Below the pieces are notes generated by a model. It was given only the letters and a program-made list of their open reading frames with translations. It was not told the DNA's origin and ran no database searches. A stretch of 64,000 bases of DNA from Erythrobacter longus (GTDB lineage: Bacteria > Pseudomonadota > Alphaproteobacteria > Sphingomonadales > Sphingomonadaceae). Position numbers and translations under genes: made by a program. Location of the stretch: contig NZ_JMIW01000005.1 of NCBI RefSeq assembly GCF_000715015.1, positions 124,001 through 188,000 on the forward strand. The letters run 5' to 3'. Below, piece by piece: positions 24,526 through 32,687 of the stretch (positions are counted from its first letter, which is position 1; each line of letters starts with the position of its first letter).

Positions 24526-24569
24526 GGCGGCCAAAAATAGCGCGCGCCGAAGTCTTGTGAGGCGGCCAA
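24507..24569 (+). repeat. 28-bp direct duplication spanning the fadD stop codon
   Basis: Two identical 28-bp copies lie at 24507-24534 and 24542-24569, spaced 7 bp, each including the last codons (Ala-Glu-Val-Leu) and TGA of fadD. The second copy is downstream and untranslated. It looks like a local tandem duplication of the gene's end. Confidence 0.95.
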
Positions 24570-24573
24570 CAAA

Positions 24574-24608
24574 AACGCCGCAAACCCGTCTGGGGTGCGG
24601 CGTTTTTT
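24574..24608. terminator. Terminator between fadD and the bactofilin gene
   Basis: AACGCCGCA (24574-24582) pairs with TGCGGCGTT (24595-24603), with an inner ACCC/GGGT pairing, and continues into a T6 run. The two flanking genes converge; the T tract favours the plus strand (fadD), and AAAAA on the left gives a minus-strand U run as well. Confidence 0.88.
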
Positions 24609-24643
24609 GTCTTTGACCAGGAGGCCGGGAACAGAAGGCCGGC

Positions 24644-25123
24644 TTAACCAGCGATCAGCGGCTCGGCGCCTTTCTTGGCAGGCTCTGATGGAGTGGGGAG
24701 TGCCGGTGTGGGGGCACTCGCCTTGTGGCTGGCATTGGGGGCAAAACGGCCATCAACCTGCGCACCTTGTTCAATGGTCAGCGCATCATAATGCACATCG
24801 CCGTCAATCTTGGCCGTTTTGAGGACCACCAATTCTTTTGCTGTGATCGAGCCGATGACCTTGCCAGACATACGCGCGGTTTCCGCTGTCACACCGCCTT
24901 TGATCGTGCTCGATTCGCCTTGAACGATGCTGGCGCATTTGATGTCGCCTTCGATCGTTCCATCGACGTGCAGGTCGGCAGTTGCTGTGATGTCGCCCTT
25001 GATGGTGACATCAGAACCGATCACGGAAAAGGTTGAGTTACTGGCCATCCCTCGTCCTTTTGGCTTAGCGCTTGGCACCGAAGGCGGCGCTGGGGTCTGT
25101 TCCGCGGGCTTCTTTGAGAACAT
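24644..25123 (-). CDS. Bactofilin (polymer-forming cytoskeletal protein)
   Basis: 159 aa from the ATG at 25121-25123, beginning MFSKK, the usual bactofilin start. An alternative ATG at 25048 has a better ribosome binding site (AGGACGAGGG) and would give 134 aa. The core (about 28-130) is a right-handed beta-helix with SVIGSDVTIKGDITATADLH, VDGTIEGDI and VLKTAKIDGDVHYDALTIE. The ends are Pro/Ala-rich and disordered. Bactofilins form filaments at the membrane without nucleotide and place cell-wall enzymes. From the longer start the gene overlaps the end of the M23 peptidase gene by 59 bp, so the two are co-expressed; this pairing is known in other bacteria. Confidence 0.92.
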   Translation of the reverse strand: MFSKKPAEQTPAPPSVPSAKPKGRGMASNSTFSVIGSDVTIKGDITATADLHVDGTIEGDIKCASIVQGESSTIKGGVTAETARMSGKVIGSITAKELVVLKTAKIDGDVHYDALTIEQGAQVDGRFAPNASHKASAPTPALPTPSEPAKKGAEPLIAG

Positions 25124-26243
25124 TGGGGGCGGTCTCCAGGAAAGGACGCGGGTTGACCGCACGTCCGTTGATACGAACTTCGAAATGCAGGTGAGGACCA
25201 GTAGACCGGCCAGAACTGCCAAGGCCACCCAAGGTTGCCCCGGCGTCGACGGGTTGGCCTATATTCACGTCGATCCGCGCCAGGTGGGCATAGCGGGTGA
25301 CGATACCGTTGGTGTGAGTTACCTCAACTGTGCGGCCATAGCCGCCTTTCCAACCTGCAAAGGTAACCTCGCCCCGCGCGGCGGCATAAATACCTGAACC
25401 ATAGGGGCCTTTGAAGTCGATGCCGCTGTGCATTGCGGCGCTGCGGTTAAATGGATCACGGCGATAGCCGAAGTTTGACGAAATACGAGTGGCCGCAGCG
25501 GGTACAACACGCGGCACGCCTTCAAGCGCAAGCTCAAGCGCGGACATACGCGCAAGGCTCATTCCCAACCGTTCAAACCGGGGATCAATCGAACCGTCCG
25601 CAGATGAGGCGAGCACTTCAAGCGGGCCACCCATCGCGCCCTGTGATCCAGCCCGGGCTGCGCGTTCCATTGCGCGCGGATCCAGGTTCAGCTTGCGCAA
25701 AGCCTCTTCTGCCTTGCGCGCGCGCCAATCGGCATAGCGGGTCATGTTCTCAACATAAGCAAGCTGGCGCGCCTCGATTTCGGCCAGACCTTTGGCTTGC
25801 GGGAAGAAGGCACCGACTTGCTCAACGGTTTTGGATGTCTCTTCCGAGCTGTCGGTCACATTGGTGTCGACGGTTTTGATATCGTCGGGCAGCATTTCCG
25901 ACATCGCCTCAAGCGCCTTTTGGCGGGCTTCAAGATCGGCGACGACGGTTTCAATGTTGCCACCGTAGGCTTCAATCCGTTCCTGCGCCTTGACCACTTT
26001 GGCCTTTTCAGACTGGAACGAGGCAACCTGCAATTCAGCAGAATATTTGTTCCATGCCATCACGCCCATTGATCCAGCCCAGCCAAGAGCAAGAACAATC
26101 GCGGCTGTCGCGGCGCCTTTTTGGAGGCGCGATGAAACTTTGATGAAGCGCACTTGACCTTGTGATCGCATGAAAAACTCACGGTCGGGGAACCAACCTT
26201 CGAGCCTTTCGGCGAATGTGCGTTTGGTGTTTGTGCCTGACAA
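25065..26243 (-). CDS. M23 peptidoglycan endopeptidase with coiled coil, bactofilin-linked
   Basis: 392 aa with a TTG start at 26241-26243, kept because the upstream residues RLEGWFPDREFFMRS are typical of this group; ATG at 26171 is an alternative. A cytoplasmic stub is followed by one membrane segment (about 44-62), then a coiled coil (about 70-125 and 150-200). The LytM domain has H-x3-D in MHSGIDFKG and HLHFE in TGPHLHFEVRI, so zinc binding is intact. It should cleave peptidoglycan cross-links in the periplasm. The gene runs directly into the bactofilin gene, which fits a bactofilin-placed wall hydrolase. Confidence 0.92.
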   Translation of the reverse strand: MSGTNTKRTFAERLEGWFPDREFFMRSQGQVRFIKVSSRLQKGAATAAIVLALGWAGSMGVMAWNKYSAELQVASFQSEKAKVVKAQERIEAYGGNIETVVADLEARQKALEAMSEMLPDDIKTVDTNVTDSSEETSKTVEQVGAFFPQAKGLAEIEARQLAYVENMTRYADWRARKAEEALRKLNLDPRAMERAARAGSQGAMGGPLEVLASSADGSIDPRFERLGMSLARMSALELALEGVPRVVPAAATRISSNFGYRRDPFNRSAAMHSGIDFKGPYGSGIYAAARGEVTFAGWKGGYGRTVEVTHTNGIVTRYAHLARIDVNIGQPVDAGATLGGLGSSGRSTGPHLHFEVRINGRAVNPRPFLETAPNVLKEARGTDPSAAFGAKR

Positions 26244-26615
26244 TTTGCGTCTAACCCGAATTTTTTTGTTTCGTTATGGCAGCGGACGCTAGCGGCAGAT
26301 TCGTGAAGAAGCGAATCCGGGAGCCTAATGAAAGGTTGAATCGAAGCCTTAGCACGGTGAGTCGTTCATCCTAGAGCAATCCCCTATTGGCGGCGTCATA
26401 GCATGGCAACGATTGCCCACGTGCCAGCCCTTAGTGTTGTCCCGTGGCAGGACAGTTGTGACCCCGATTCGCCGCCAATTCGCCGCCACGATTGCACCCG
26501 ATTCGCTCCCGGAAAGCGCCTGAAGCGCGCCCAACAGGCCGCTTTCAGGCAAGCCGTCATGTCAGCTTGGTTATGTCTCCTGACAGTTGGTCAAGCTGAT
26601 GCTAATGCGGATTGC
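26244..26615. promoter_or_regulatory. Divergent intergenic region between M23 peptidase and proA
   Basis: 372 bp without a supported gene. It holds a tandem 11-mer ATTCGCCGCCA (26467-26477 and 26478-26488), a hairpin GAAAGCGCCTG / CAGGCCGCTTTC (26512-26546, one bulge), a small GATTCG/CGAATC stem near 26300-26320, and CTGACA - 17 bp - TAATGC ending at 26608. The last could be a proA promoter placing the transcript start at about the proA ATG, that is a leaderless mRNA. Confidence 0.4.
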
Positions 26616-27920
26616 ATGAATGAAATCTCGCCTATCACCGAAGCCGAATTGTCCGGCAGCCTTGACGTCACAAAGCCAGAGGCGTTGATCGCCCATCTTG
26701 CGAAGGCAGGCCGCGCGGCGCAGAGCGTCCTGGCGCAGATGCCGAGCGATGCGCGTGCGCAAGCACTGCGATGTGCTGCCCGAAAAATGCGCGAGGAGGC
26801 GGGCGCAATCCTCGCCGCCAATGCCAATGACGTTGAAGCGGCTCTTGCCAATGGGCTTTCCAAAGCGATGGTTGACCGGCTCACCCTTGATGGGGCGCGG
26901 CTTGAAGGCGTGGCGGCAGCGGTTGAGGCGGTTGCGGATCTGCCTGATCCTGTGGGTGTCATCATCGATAAAAGCGAGCGGCCCAACGGCCTCAAACTGT
27001 CGCGGGTGCGGGTGCCGATTGGCACCATTGGTATCATCTATGAAAGCCGACCCAATGTGACCGCTGATGCAGCGGCACTCTGCGTTCGGGCGGGCAATGC
27101 GGCGATCCTTCGCGGGGGAAGCGAGGCGGCCGGCTCCAACCGCGCGATCCTTTCAGCCTTTACCGCCGGGCTTGCCGAAGGCGGCGTTCCAAAGGCGGCG
27201 GTGCAGCTTGTGCCCACCCAGGACCGCGCCGCTGTTGGCGCGATGCTGACAGCAAGCGGGCTCATTGACATGATCGTGCCACGCGGTGGCAAAAGCCTTG
27301 TCGCAAGGGTGCAGGCCGATGCCCGCGTGCCGGTTCTCGCTCACCTTGACGGGGTCAACCATACCTATGTTCACAGCCAGGCTGACCCTGCCATGGCGCG
27401 GGCAATCGCGATCAACGCCAAGATGCGCCGCACCGGCATTTGCGGGGCGATGGAAACACTTTTGATCGATGTGCAATTTGGCGATGCCGCCGGTCTGGTG
27501 TCGTCCTTGATCGAGGCAGGGGTGGAAGTGCGCGGTGATGCCCGCGCGCTTGCTCTGGGACCACAGGTGAAGCCTGCGACAAGCGAAGATTGGGGCACCG
27601 AATATCTCGATGCGATCCTGTCGGTTGCGATGGTCGACGGGTTGGATGATGCCTTGGCCCATATCGCAGAGCATTCCTCTGCCCACACCGATGCGATCAT
27701 CACCGATGACGAAGCGGCTGCCGAAGCCTTTTTGAGCCAAGTGGACAGCGCGATTGTCATGCACAATGCGTCCTCGCAATTTGCCGATGGCGGCGAGTTT
27801 GGGCTGGGCGCAGAGATCGGGATTGCCACCGGGCGGCTTCACGCAAGGGGGCCCGTCGCGCTCGAAGGGCTAACCACCTACAAATGGATTGTCCGAGGCA
27901 GCGGGCAGGCGCGGCCATGA
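26616..27920 (+). CDS. proA: Gamma-glutamyl phosphate reductase
   Basis: 434 aa from the ATG at 26616; the frame is open further upstream to 26403 but the extra 71 residues have no family match. ProA reduces glutamyl 5-phosphate to glutamate semialdehyde with NADPH, the second step of proline synthesis. The cofactor and substrate motifs IYESRPNVTADAAALC and the catalytic cysteine in RRTGICGAME are visible, and the ending HARGPVALEGLTTYKW is typical. It heads a run (proA, nadD, rsfS, rlmH, envC, ctpA) whose order is widespread in alphaproteobacteria. proB is not in this window. Confidence 0.97.
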   Translation: MNEISPITEAELSGSLDVTKPEALIAHLAKAGRAAQSVLAQMPSDARAQALRCAARKMREEAGAILAANANDVEAALANGLSKAMVDRLTLDGARLEGVAAAVEAVADLPDPVGVIIDKSERPNGLKLSRVRVPIGTIGIIYESRPNVTADAAALCVRAGNAAILRGGSEAAGSNRAILSAFTAGLAEGGVPKAAVQLVPTQDRAAVGAMLTASGLIDMIVPRGGKSLVARVQADARVPVLAHLDGVNHTYVHSQADPAMARAIAINAKMRRTGICGAMETLLIDVQFGDAAGLVSSLIEAGVEVRGDARALALGPQVKPATSEDWGTEYLDAILSVAMVDGLDDALAHIAEHSSAHTDAIITDDEAAAEAFLSQVDSAIVMHNASSQFADGGEFGLGAEIGIATGRLHARGPVALEGLTTYKWIVRGSGQARP

Positions 27921-27961
27921 TGGGTCCAAAAGCAATTGGCCCAAATGAGATTGGGGCATAG

Positions 27962-28627
27962 ATGCTCACCGGACTTTTAGGCGGCAGTTTCAACCCGGCC
28001 CATGGGGGCCATCGCCGCATCACCCGCTTTACCATTGATGCCTTGGGGCTGGATGAAGCGTGGTGGTTGGTGTCCCCCGGCAACCCTCTGAAACCAAAAG
28101 CGGGAATGGCGCCGCTTTCTGCGCGGCTTCGCTCTGCCTATGCGCAGGCAAAGCGCGCTCCGATCATCCCCACCGCGATCGAAAGCGAGCTTCGAACCCG
28201 CTACACTGTGGACACTCTGCGCGAGCTTCAAAACCGCTATAAGTCGCGCCAGTTTGTGTGGCTTATGGGTTCTGACAATCTGGCTCAGTTCCACCGTTGG
28301 AAGGATTGGCGCACCATTGCGCGAACCATGCCGATTGCAGTCATCGCGCGACCCGGTTATACTCGTGATGCTATGACGAGCCCCGCCATGGCCTGGTTCA
28401 GGCGTTATACGGTGTCTGTACCGGCTTTCCGAAAATTGGGGCGAAACGGCCTTGGGAGAGCGCCCGCACTGGTGTTGCTACATTTTGATCCAGACCATCG
28501 CAGCGCAACGGCTATCCGCCGCAACGAGAGCGATTGGGCTGACCAGTATGGCAACACGCGCGTGCTCCGAGACAGGCTGACGCATCAGTTGATCAAAAGC
28601 GGGCAGATTAAGGATTTGGATGCATGA
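27962..28627 (+). CDS. nadD: Nicotinate-nucleotide adenylyltransferase
   Basis: 221 aa. The nucleotidyltransferase signature GGSFNPAHGGH opens the protein, followed by SPGNPLKPK, MGSDNLAQFHRWKDW and the late RSATAIRRN in place of the usual ISSTxIR. NadD makes deamido-NAD from nicotinate mononucleotide and ATP. The ATG at 27962 follows proA after 41 bp, so co-transcription is likely. Length is normal. Confidence 0.96.
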   Translation: MLTGLLGGSFNPAHGGHRRITRFTIDALGLDEAWWLVSPGNPLKPKAGMAPLSARLRSAYAQAKRAPIIPTAIESELRTRYTVDTLRELQNRYKSRQFVWLMGSDNLAQFHRWKDWRTIARTMPIAVIARPGYTRDAMTSPAMAWFRRYTVSVPAFRKLGRNGLGRAPALVLLHFDPDHRSATAIRRNESDWADQYGNTRVLRDRLTHQLIKSGQIKDLDA

Positions 28628-28798
28628 GGGCGCGCAACGCCTCCTCTCCAACCCCACAGCTTGCCAAAAGCGCTGCCAACCCCCACATTTTGCCTATAAT
28701 CAGGAGACTTCATTCAGCCTATGACGCAGGCACATACGACGCAGGCACAAACCGCCCCATCAACCGGGGCACCAACCAATTTGAAAGCGGTACACGCA

Positions 28799-29176
28799 AT
28801 GTCTGAAGGCGCCGAGCCAACGAATGGTGCAGTTGACGAACTCTATGCTCTGATCATGAGCCAGCTTGACGATGATCAGGCGCAGGAAATCGTCTCCATC
28901 CCGCTTGAAGGGAAAAGCTCTGTCGCCGATCACATGGTCGTGGCGAGCGGCCGTTCGTCCCGGCAAGTTGCCGCGATGGCGCAAAAGCTTGCCGAAAAAG
29001 TCAAACAGGCCGGCTTTGGCCCAGTGCGCATCGAAGGTCTGCCTCAAGCTGACTGGGTGTTGATCGATTGCGGCGATGTCGTCGTGCATCTGTTCCGCCC
29101 CGAAGTGCGCAGCTTCTACAACCTTGAACGCATGTGGTCGTTCGAAGGCGGCGAATTGAAGCAAGGGCGTAGCTAG
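28799..29176 (+). CDS. rsfS: Ribosome silencing factor RsfS
   Basis: 125 aa from ATG 28799; a longer form (151 aa) starting at ATG 28721 would add a Thr/Gln-rich 26-residue leader built on a 15-bp direct repeat (acgcaggcacatacg-like). DDDQAQEIVSIPLEGKSSV, DHMVVASGRSSRQVAAMA and ADWVLIDCGDVVVHLF are the RsfS family core. RsfS binds ribosomal protein L14 and stops subunit joining when nutrients run low. A perfect TATAAT lies at 28695-28700, upstream of both starts, so the gene may have its own promoter in addition to that of proA-nadD. The 215-bp stretch after the stop is filled with palindromes. Confidence 0.94.
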   Translation: MSEGAEPTNGAVDELYALIMSQLDDDQAQEIVSIPLEGKSSVADHMVVASGRSSRQVAAMAQKLAEKVKQAGFGPVRIEGLPQADWVLIDCGDVVVHLFRPEVRSFYNLERMWSFEGGELKQGRS

Positions 29177-29392
29177 GTTTTTGGTGCCCTCGCACGGCAA
29201 ATAAACAGGTTGCCCCCGCTGCGGGCGCCCGTGCAGGTGGCCTCGGCCGTCTGCGCTTCGCTTAGACTCCGGGCTTGCGGCTTAGTGTTAGTTCGACACC
29301 GCAGGTGTCGCAAGGGCGACCGCCCGCCCGCAGCGGGTCCGTACCCTGAACTTGTTTCAGGGGAAGGACATCTAGCGAGGACGCGCCCCCGG
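29177..29392. repeat. Palindrome-rich intergenic block between rsfS and rlmH
   Basis: Three nested or adjacent inverted repeats lie within 216 bp. The outer pair is CCCGCTGCGGGCG (29215-29227) with CGCCCGCAGCGGG (29325-29337). Inside is CGACACC-GCA-GGTGTCG (about 29294-29310). After them comes CCCTGAACTTGTTTCAGGG (29344-29362). The open frames on either strand have no recognisable content. The block resembles a compound repetitive extragenic element and would fold strongly as RNA or single-stranded DNA. Confidence 0.7.
29344..29362. repeat. Short palindromic repeat unit CCCTGAAC...TTCAGGG
   Basis: CCCTGAA and TTCAGGG flank a 5-base loop. I recognise this 19-mer as close to short palindromes scattered through sphingomonad genomes. 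A related unit (CCCTGAGCCTGTCGAAGGG) lies inside ileS at about 60850-60868. Confidence 0.65.
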
Positions 29393-29845
29393 ATGGGGGT
29401 GCAAGAAACAAAGGAAAATCCCATCCTCCTCCACATCATCGCCCGTGGGAAGATCGCTCGCTCACCCGAAGCGGACCTTGTCGCGCGTTATGAAAAGCGG
29501 ATGACCTGGCCGGTGAAGTTCACCGAACTCCCTGAAACCGGGGGAAAAGTGCCGCTCCCTCAACCTCCGCATAGAACCGTGCTTCTGGACGAGCGCGGCA
29601 AGGCGCTTGCATCTGAAAAGCTGGCAAGCACGCTTGAAAACTGGCGCGATACGGGCACGCGTGAGGTCCGCTTTGTGCTGGGCGCGGCGGATGGTCATAG
29701 CGAGGCCGAGCGCGCCGAGGCGGACCTGCTTTATGCCTTTGGCCCCGCGACCTGGCCGCATCTTCTGGCGCGCGCGATGCTGATGGAACAGCTCTACCGC
29801 GCAACAAGCATCCTTGCAGGCCATCCCTATCATCGTGCAGGGTAG
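29393..29845 (+). CDS. rlmH: 23S rRNA (pseudouridine-1915-N3)-methyltransferase RlmH
   Basis: 150 aa from ATG 29393. The family usually starts right at the LLHIIARGKI stretch, so the first 11 residues (MGVQETKENPI) are an extension; there is no ATG, GTG or TTG closer to that stretch. The SPOUT-type knot shows as FVLGAADGHS and the C-terminal TWPHLLARAMLMEQLYRA...HPYHRAG. The enzyme methylates pseudouridine 1915 in 23S rRNA with SAM. It follows the palindromic block and precedes envC by 5 bp. The normal start region may have been remade by insertion of the upstream repeat block. Confidence 0.93.
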   Translation: MGVQETKENPILLHIIARGKIARSPEADLVARYEKRMTWPVKFTELPETGGKVPLPQPPHRTVLLDERGKALASEKLASTLENWRDTGTREVRFVLGAADGHSEAERAEADLLYAFGPATWPHLLARAMLMEQLYRATSILAGHPYHRAG

Positions 29846-29850
29846 CGGGT

Positions 29851-31080
29851 ATGCGCAAGTTAACTCTCCTTTTTGGTGTTATGGGGGCCGCCGCCGCGGC
29901 GCTGCTCATGACTGCGCCGCAAGGGTGGGCGCAGCGCGAAGTGACCTTGCTCGAACCCGAAGAAGCACAGGCTGAGCTGACAAGGGCAACCCGCGAAAGC
30001 CAGCGTGCACAGGCGCGTGCCGACAGGTTTGCCAAAGAGGCAGAAGAAGCAAGCGAGGCAGCGGACAAAACCGCGCGTGAAGCGGCCGCAATGGCAGCGC
30101 AAATTCAAGCATCCGAGGCCAAAATCGCCGCAGCGCGTGCGCGATTTTCGCTCCTGCAAAGCGACCGCGATAAACTCGCCAAACGCCTGTCTGACCGGCG
30201 CGAGCCTTTGGTGCGCCTAACAGGGGCCTTGCAAACAACGGCGCGCCGGCCCCTCGCACTCTCCGCGCTTCAGCCCGGATCGCTAAAAGATTTGGTTTAT
30301 GTGCGCGCTGTGCTTGCCTCTGCCGTTCCTGAAATCCGCACCCGGACCGCTGCCTTGCGCGCCGAGCTTGAGGAAGGCGAGCGATTGGAGCGCCGGGCCG
30401 CGCGCGCGGTTGCAACCTTGCGAAGCTCAGAAACCGAGCTGCAATCGCGCCGCACGCAGCTTGCCGAACTTGAAACACGCCAACGCTTCGCCTCGAAAGA
30501 TGCGCGCAGCAACGCGGTGCGAGAGAGCGAGCGGGCGCTTGCTCTGGCCGAAGAGGCGCGCGATCTGGATGGTTTGGTCGATACCTTGGGTGAGGCGGCG
30601 AAATTGCGCGCTGAACTGGCCGCGCTTCCCGGACCGATTGCGCGGCCTAGCGACCTTTCCGCCCGGGTCGTGGAAGTCGATCCCACCCCCTCAGCATCGC
30701 CCAGCTCAAGCTCGCGGCCACCGGGATTTCAACTGCCCGTTCAAGGACGGACGATCGCTGGATTCGGCGAATTGCGTGAAAGCGGTCTTCGCTCCAAAGG
30801 CCTAAGCCTTTCGCCCGCACCCTCTGCCCAGGTCGTTGCCCCTAGTGCAGGGCGAATCGCCTTTGCGGGACCCTATCGCGGCTTTGGGCGAATCGTCATT
30901 ATCGAGCACCCCGGCGGCTGGACGAGCCTGGTTACCGGCCTTGCCCGGACCGAGGTTGAGGTGGGTGATGAGGTCATTGGCGGCGCGCCTTTGGGTGTTG
31001 CAAGCGGGGGTGATGAACCGATCAGCCTTGAGCTGAGGCGTGATGGAACGCCCGTTAACCCGCTCAATTTTCTTGGTTAA
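29851..31080 (+). CDS. EnvC-like murein hydrolase activator (degenerate M23)
   Basis: 409 aa. A signal peptide (MRKLTLLFGVMGAAAAALLM, cut near WAQ) precedes long Ala/Glu/Arg-rich coiled coils (about 35-120 and 160-260) and a C-terminal LytM domain (about 285-405). In that domain the zinc ligands are missing: the expected H-x3-D is replaced by SLSPAPSAQ and HxH by SLELRR, as in EnvC. Such proteins do not cut peptidoglycan but activate amidases at division. It is followed by the ctpA-type peptidase, an arrangement common in proteobacteria. Confidence 0.92.
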   Translation: MRKLTLLFGVMGAAAAALLMTAPQGWAQREVTLLEPEEAQAELTRATRESQRAQARADRFAKEAEEASEAADKTAREAAAMAAQIQASEAKIAAARARFSLLQSDRDKLAKRLSDRREPLVRLTGALQTTARRPLALSALQPGSLKDLVYVRAVLASAVPEIRTRTAALRAELEEGERLERRAARAVATLRSSETELQSRRTQLAELETRQRFASKDARSNAVRESERALALAEEARDLDGLVDTLGEAAKLRAELAALPGPIARPSDLSARVVEVDPTPSASPSSSSRPPGFQLPVQGRTIAGFGELRESGLRSKGLSLSPAPSAQVVAPSAGRIAFAGPYRGFGRIVIIEHPGGWTSLVTGLARTEVEVGDEVIGGAPLGVASGGDEPISLELRRDGTPVNPLNFLG

Positions 31081-31230
31081 TTTTAGAGGCGCGTTAACGC
31101 TTGCAAGGCTTTGATGACCCGCAAAGGGACGCATGGGCAAACATTGAGAGGGCGCCTCACCTCTCATCTGGCGTTCAGACCCCGCTTCCTATACGTTTGT
31201 GTGCACACACTAAGGAGCACCTTTCCCATC

Positions 31231-32649
31231 ATGAAACTTGCCGCTCTTCTTCGCCCCAATCTACTTCGGGGCGCCGCTCTGGTTACGGCCGTTGCGCTCA
31301 TCCCCGCTACCACCGCCACCATGGCGCAGGTTGATGGCCGCGCTGGTCCCGAACTGGCGAAAATCTTCGCGATCATGCAGCGGGTTCAGGCGAACTATGT
31401 CGAGCCAGTTGAAGATGAGGTGCTGGTTCGCGGCGCGATTGACGGGATGCTTGCGGCATTGGATCCGCACAGCGCCTATCTCGATGGCAGCGATCTGGAG
31501 CGGCTCAACACTCTGATTGACGGCAACTATTCGGGCCTTGGCCTCTCCGTTGTCCAGGAAGAGGGCGCGGTTAAGATCATTTCCCCGTTCAAGGGTAGCC
31601 CGGCGGACAAGGCCGGGATCAAAGCGGGCGACTATATCACGCACCTTGAAGGCAAGCTGATTGTTGGCGGTGATCTTGATGATGCGGTTGCGCAAATGCG
31701 CGGGCCTGCTGGCACTTCGATCAACCTCACGATTTTCCGCCCAGGCCGCGATGAACCGATTGAGCTTTCCGTGACGCGCGGCGTGATTGAGCTGGAGCCG
31801 GTCACATATGAGCTGAAGCCCGGCAATATCGGGCACATTTCGGTGAATGAATTCTCCGCTGATGTGGGCGCGGACGTTTATAACGCTTGGGCCGCGCTTC
31901 AGACAGAGGCGACCGGCCGGATGAGCGGCCTTGTGCTTGACCTGCGCTCTAACCCCGGCGGCAGCCTGGATGAGGCCGTGGCGCTGACCGATCTGTTCCT
32001 TGAAAAGGGCGAGATCGTATCGCAGCGCGGGCGTTCATGGGGCGAAACCTTTGAGTTTCAGGCCGATGACATCGACTATTACCTGCGCCGCCGGATGACC
32101 CGTGCCAAGGCCCAGATTTTCATGGGCGAAATCGCGCGCGATGTGCCGATGATCGTTCTGATTGATGCAGGCTCGGCGTCGGCCTCCGAAATTGTCGCAG
32201 GCGCTCTGCAGGATCATGGCCGCGCTCTCATCATGGGCCAGAGGAGTTTTGGTAAAGGCTCTGTCCAATCGCTGTTGCCATTGGGACCGGATTCGGCGCT
32301 TAAGCTGACCACGGCGCGCTATTACACGCCTAAGGGCAAGTCGGTGCAGGAAGGCGGGATTGCGCCAGATATCCGCGTGCCGCAGCTGTCGGACCCAGAC
32401 TTTGCTCTTCGCGAAAAATACCGCACGCGTGAAAGCGATCTTCGCGGGCACCTGATCAATGAAATTGGTATCGCTGATGAGGAAATGGTCGAAGACACCA
32501 TTGCCGATCCGCGTTTCCAGCTCACGAGTGAGGAATTGGAAGAGCAGGGCGTTGAGGATTTCCAGCTGCACTATGCGCTTGAAACCCTGCGCCGCACCAC
32601 GGCAAGCTCGGTCGCGTTGAGAAAGCGCGGCTCGAAAACGGGCGGCTAA
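31231..32649 (+). CDS. ctpA: Carboxy-terminal processing protease (S41)
   Basis: 472 aa from ATG 31231; the longer frame from 31111 adds an unlikely leader. It has an export signal (LLRGAALVTAVALIPA), a PDZ domain (about 85-165, GLGLSVVQEEGAVKI), and the S41 protease domain with the Ser/Lys dyad in GSASASEIVAGAL and SFGKGSVQSL. Such enzymes trim C-termini of periplasmic proteins and control wall hydrolases. AAGGAG lies 13 bases upstream of the ATG, slightly far. It follows envC, with 150 bp between; the two act in the same periplasmic space. Confidence 0.95.
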   Translation: MKLAALLRPNLLRGAALVTAVALIPATTATMAQVDGRAGPELAKIFAIMQRVQANYVEPVEDEVLVRGAIDGMLAALDPHSAYLDGSDLERLNTLIDGNYSGLGLSVVQEEGAVKIISPFKGSPADKAGIKAGDYITHLEGKLIVGGDLDDAVAQMRGPAGTSINLTIFRPGRDEPIELSVTRGVIELEPVTYELKPGNIGHISVNEFSADVGADVYNAWAALQTEATGRMSGLVLDLRSNPGGSLDEAVALTDLFLEKGEIVSQRGRSWGETFEFQADDIDYYLRRRMTRAKAQIFMGEIARDVPMIVLIDAGSASASEIVAGALQDHGRALIMGQRSFGKGSVQSLLPLGPDSALKLTTARYYTPKGKSVQEGGIAPDIRVPQLSDPDFALREKYRTRESDLRGHLINEIGIADEEMVEDTIADPRFQLTSEELEEQGVEDFQLHYALETLRRTTASSVALRKRGSKTGG

Positions 32650-32687
32650 AGAACTGGAAACTGGTCAAAGCCTGGGCGTCACCCTAA

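Noticed and set aside
26403..26615. 71-codon N-terminal extension of proA
   Set aside because: The frame is open but the residues have no match to ProA and include the repeat-rich intergenic region. The family start fits ATG 26616.
29210..29392. Upstream in-frame extension of rlmH through the palindromic block
   Set aside because: The sequence is repeat-derived and Arg/Pro-rich, unlike any RlmH; ATG 29393 is the nearest usable start.
31077..31098. TTAA...TTAAC pair upstream of ctpA as a CtrA site
   Set aside because: The two halves are 13 bp apart, not the 7 bp required.
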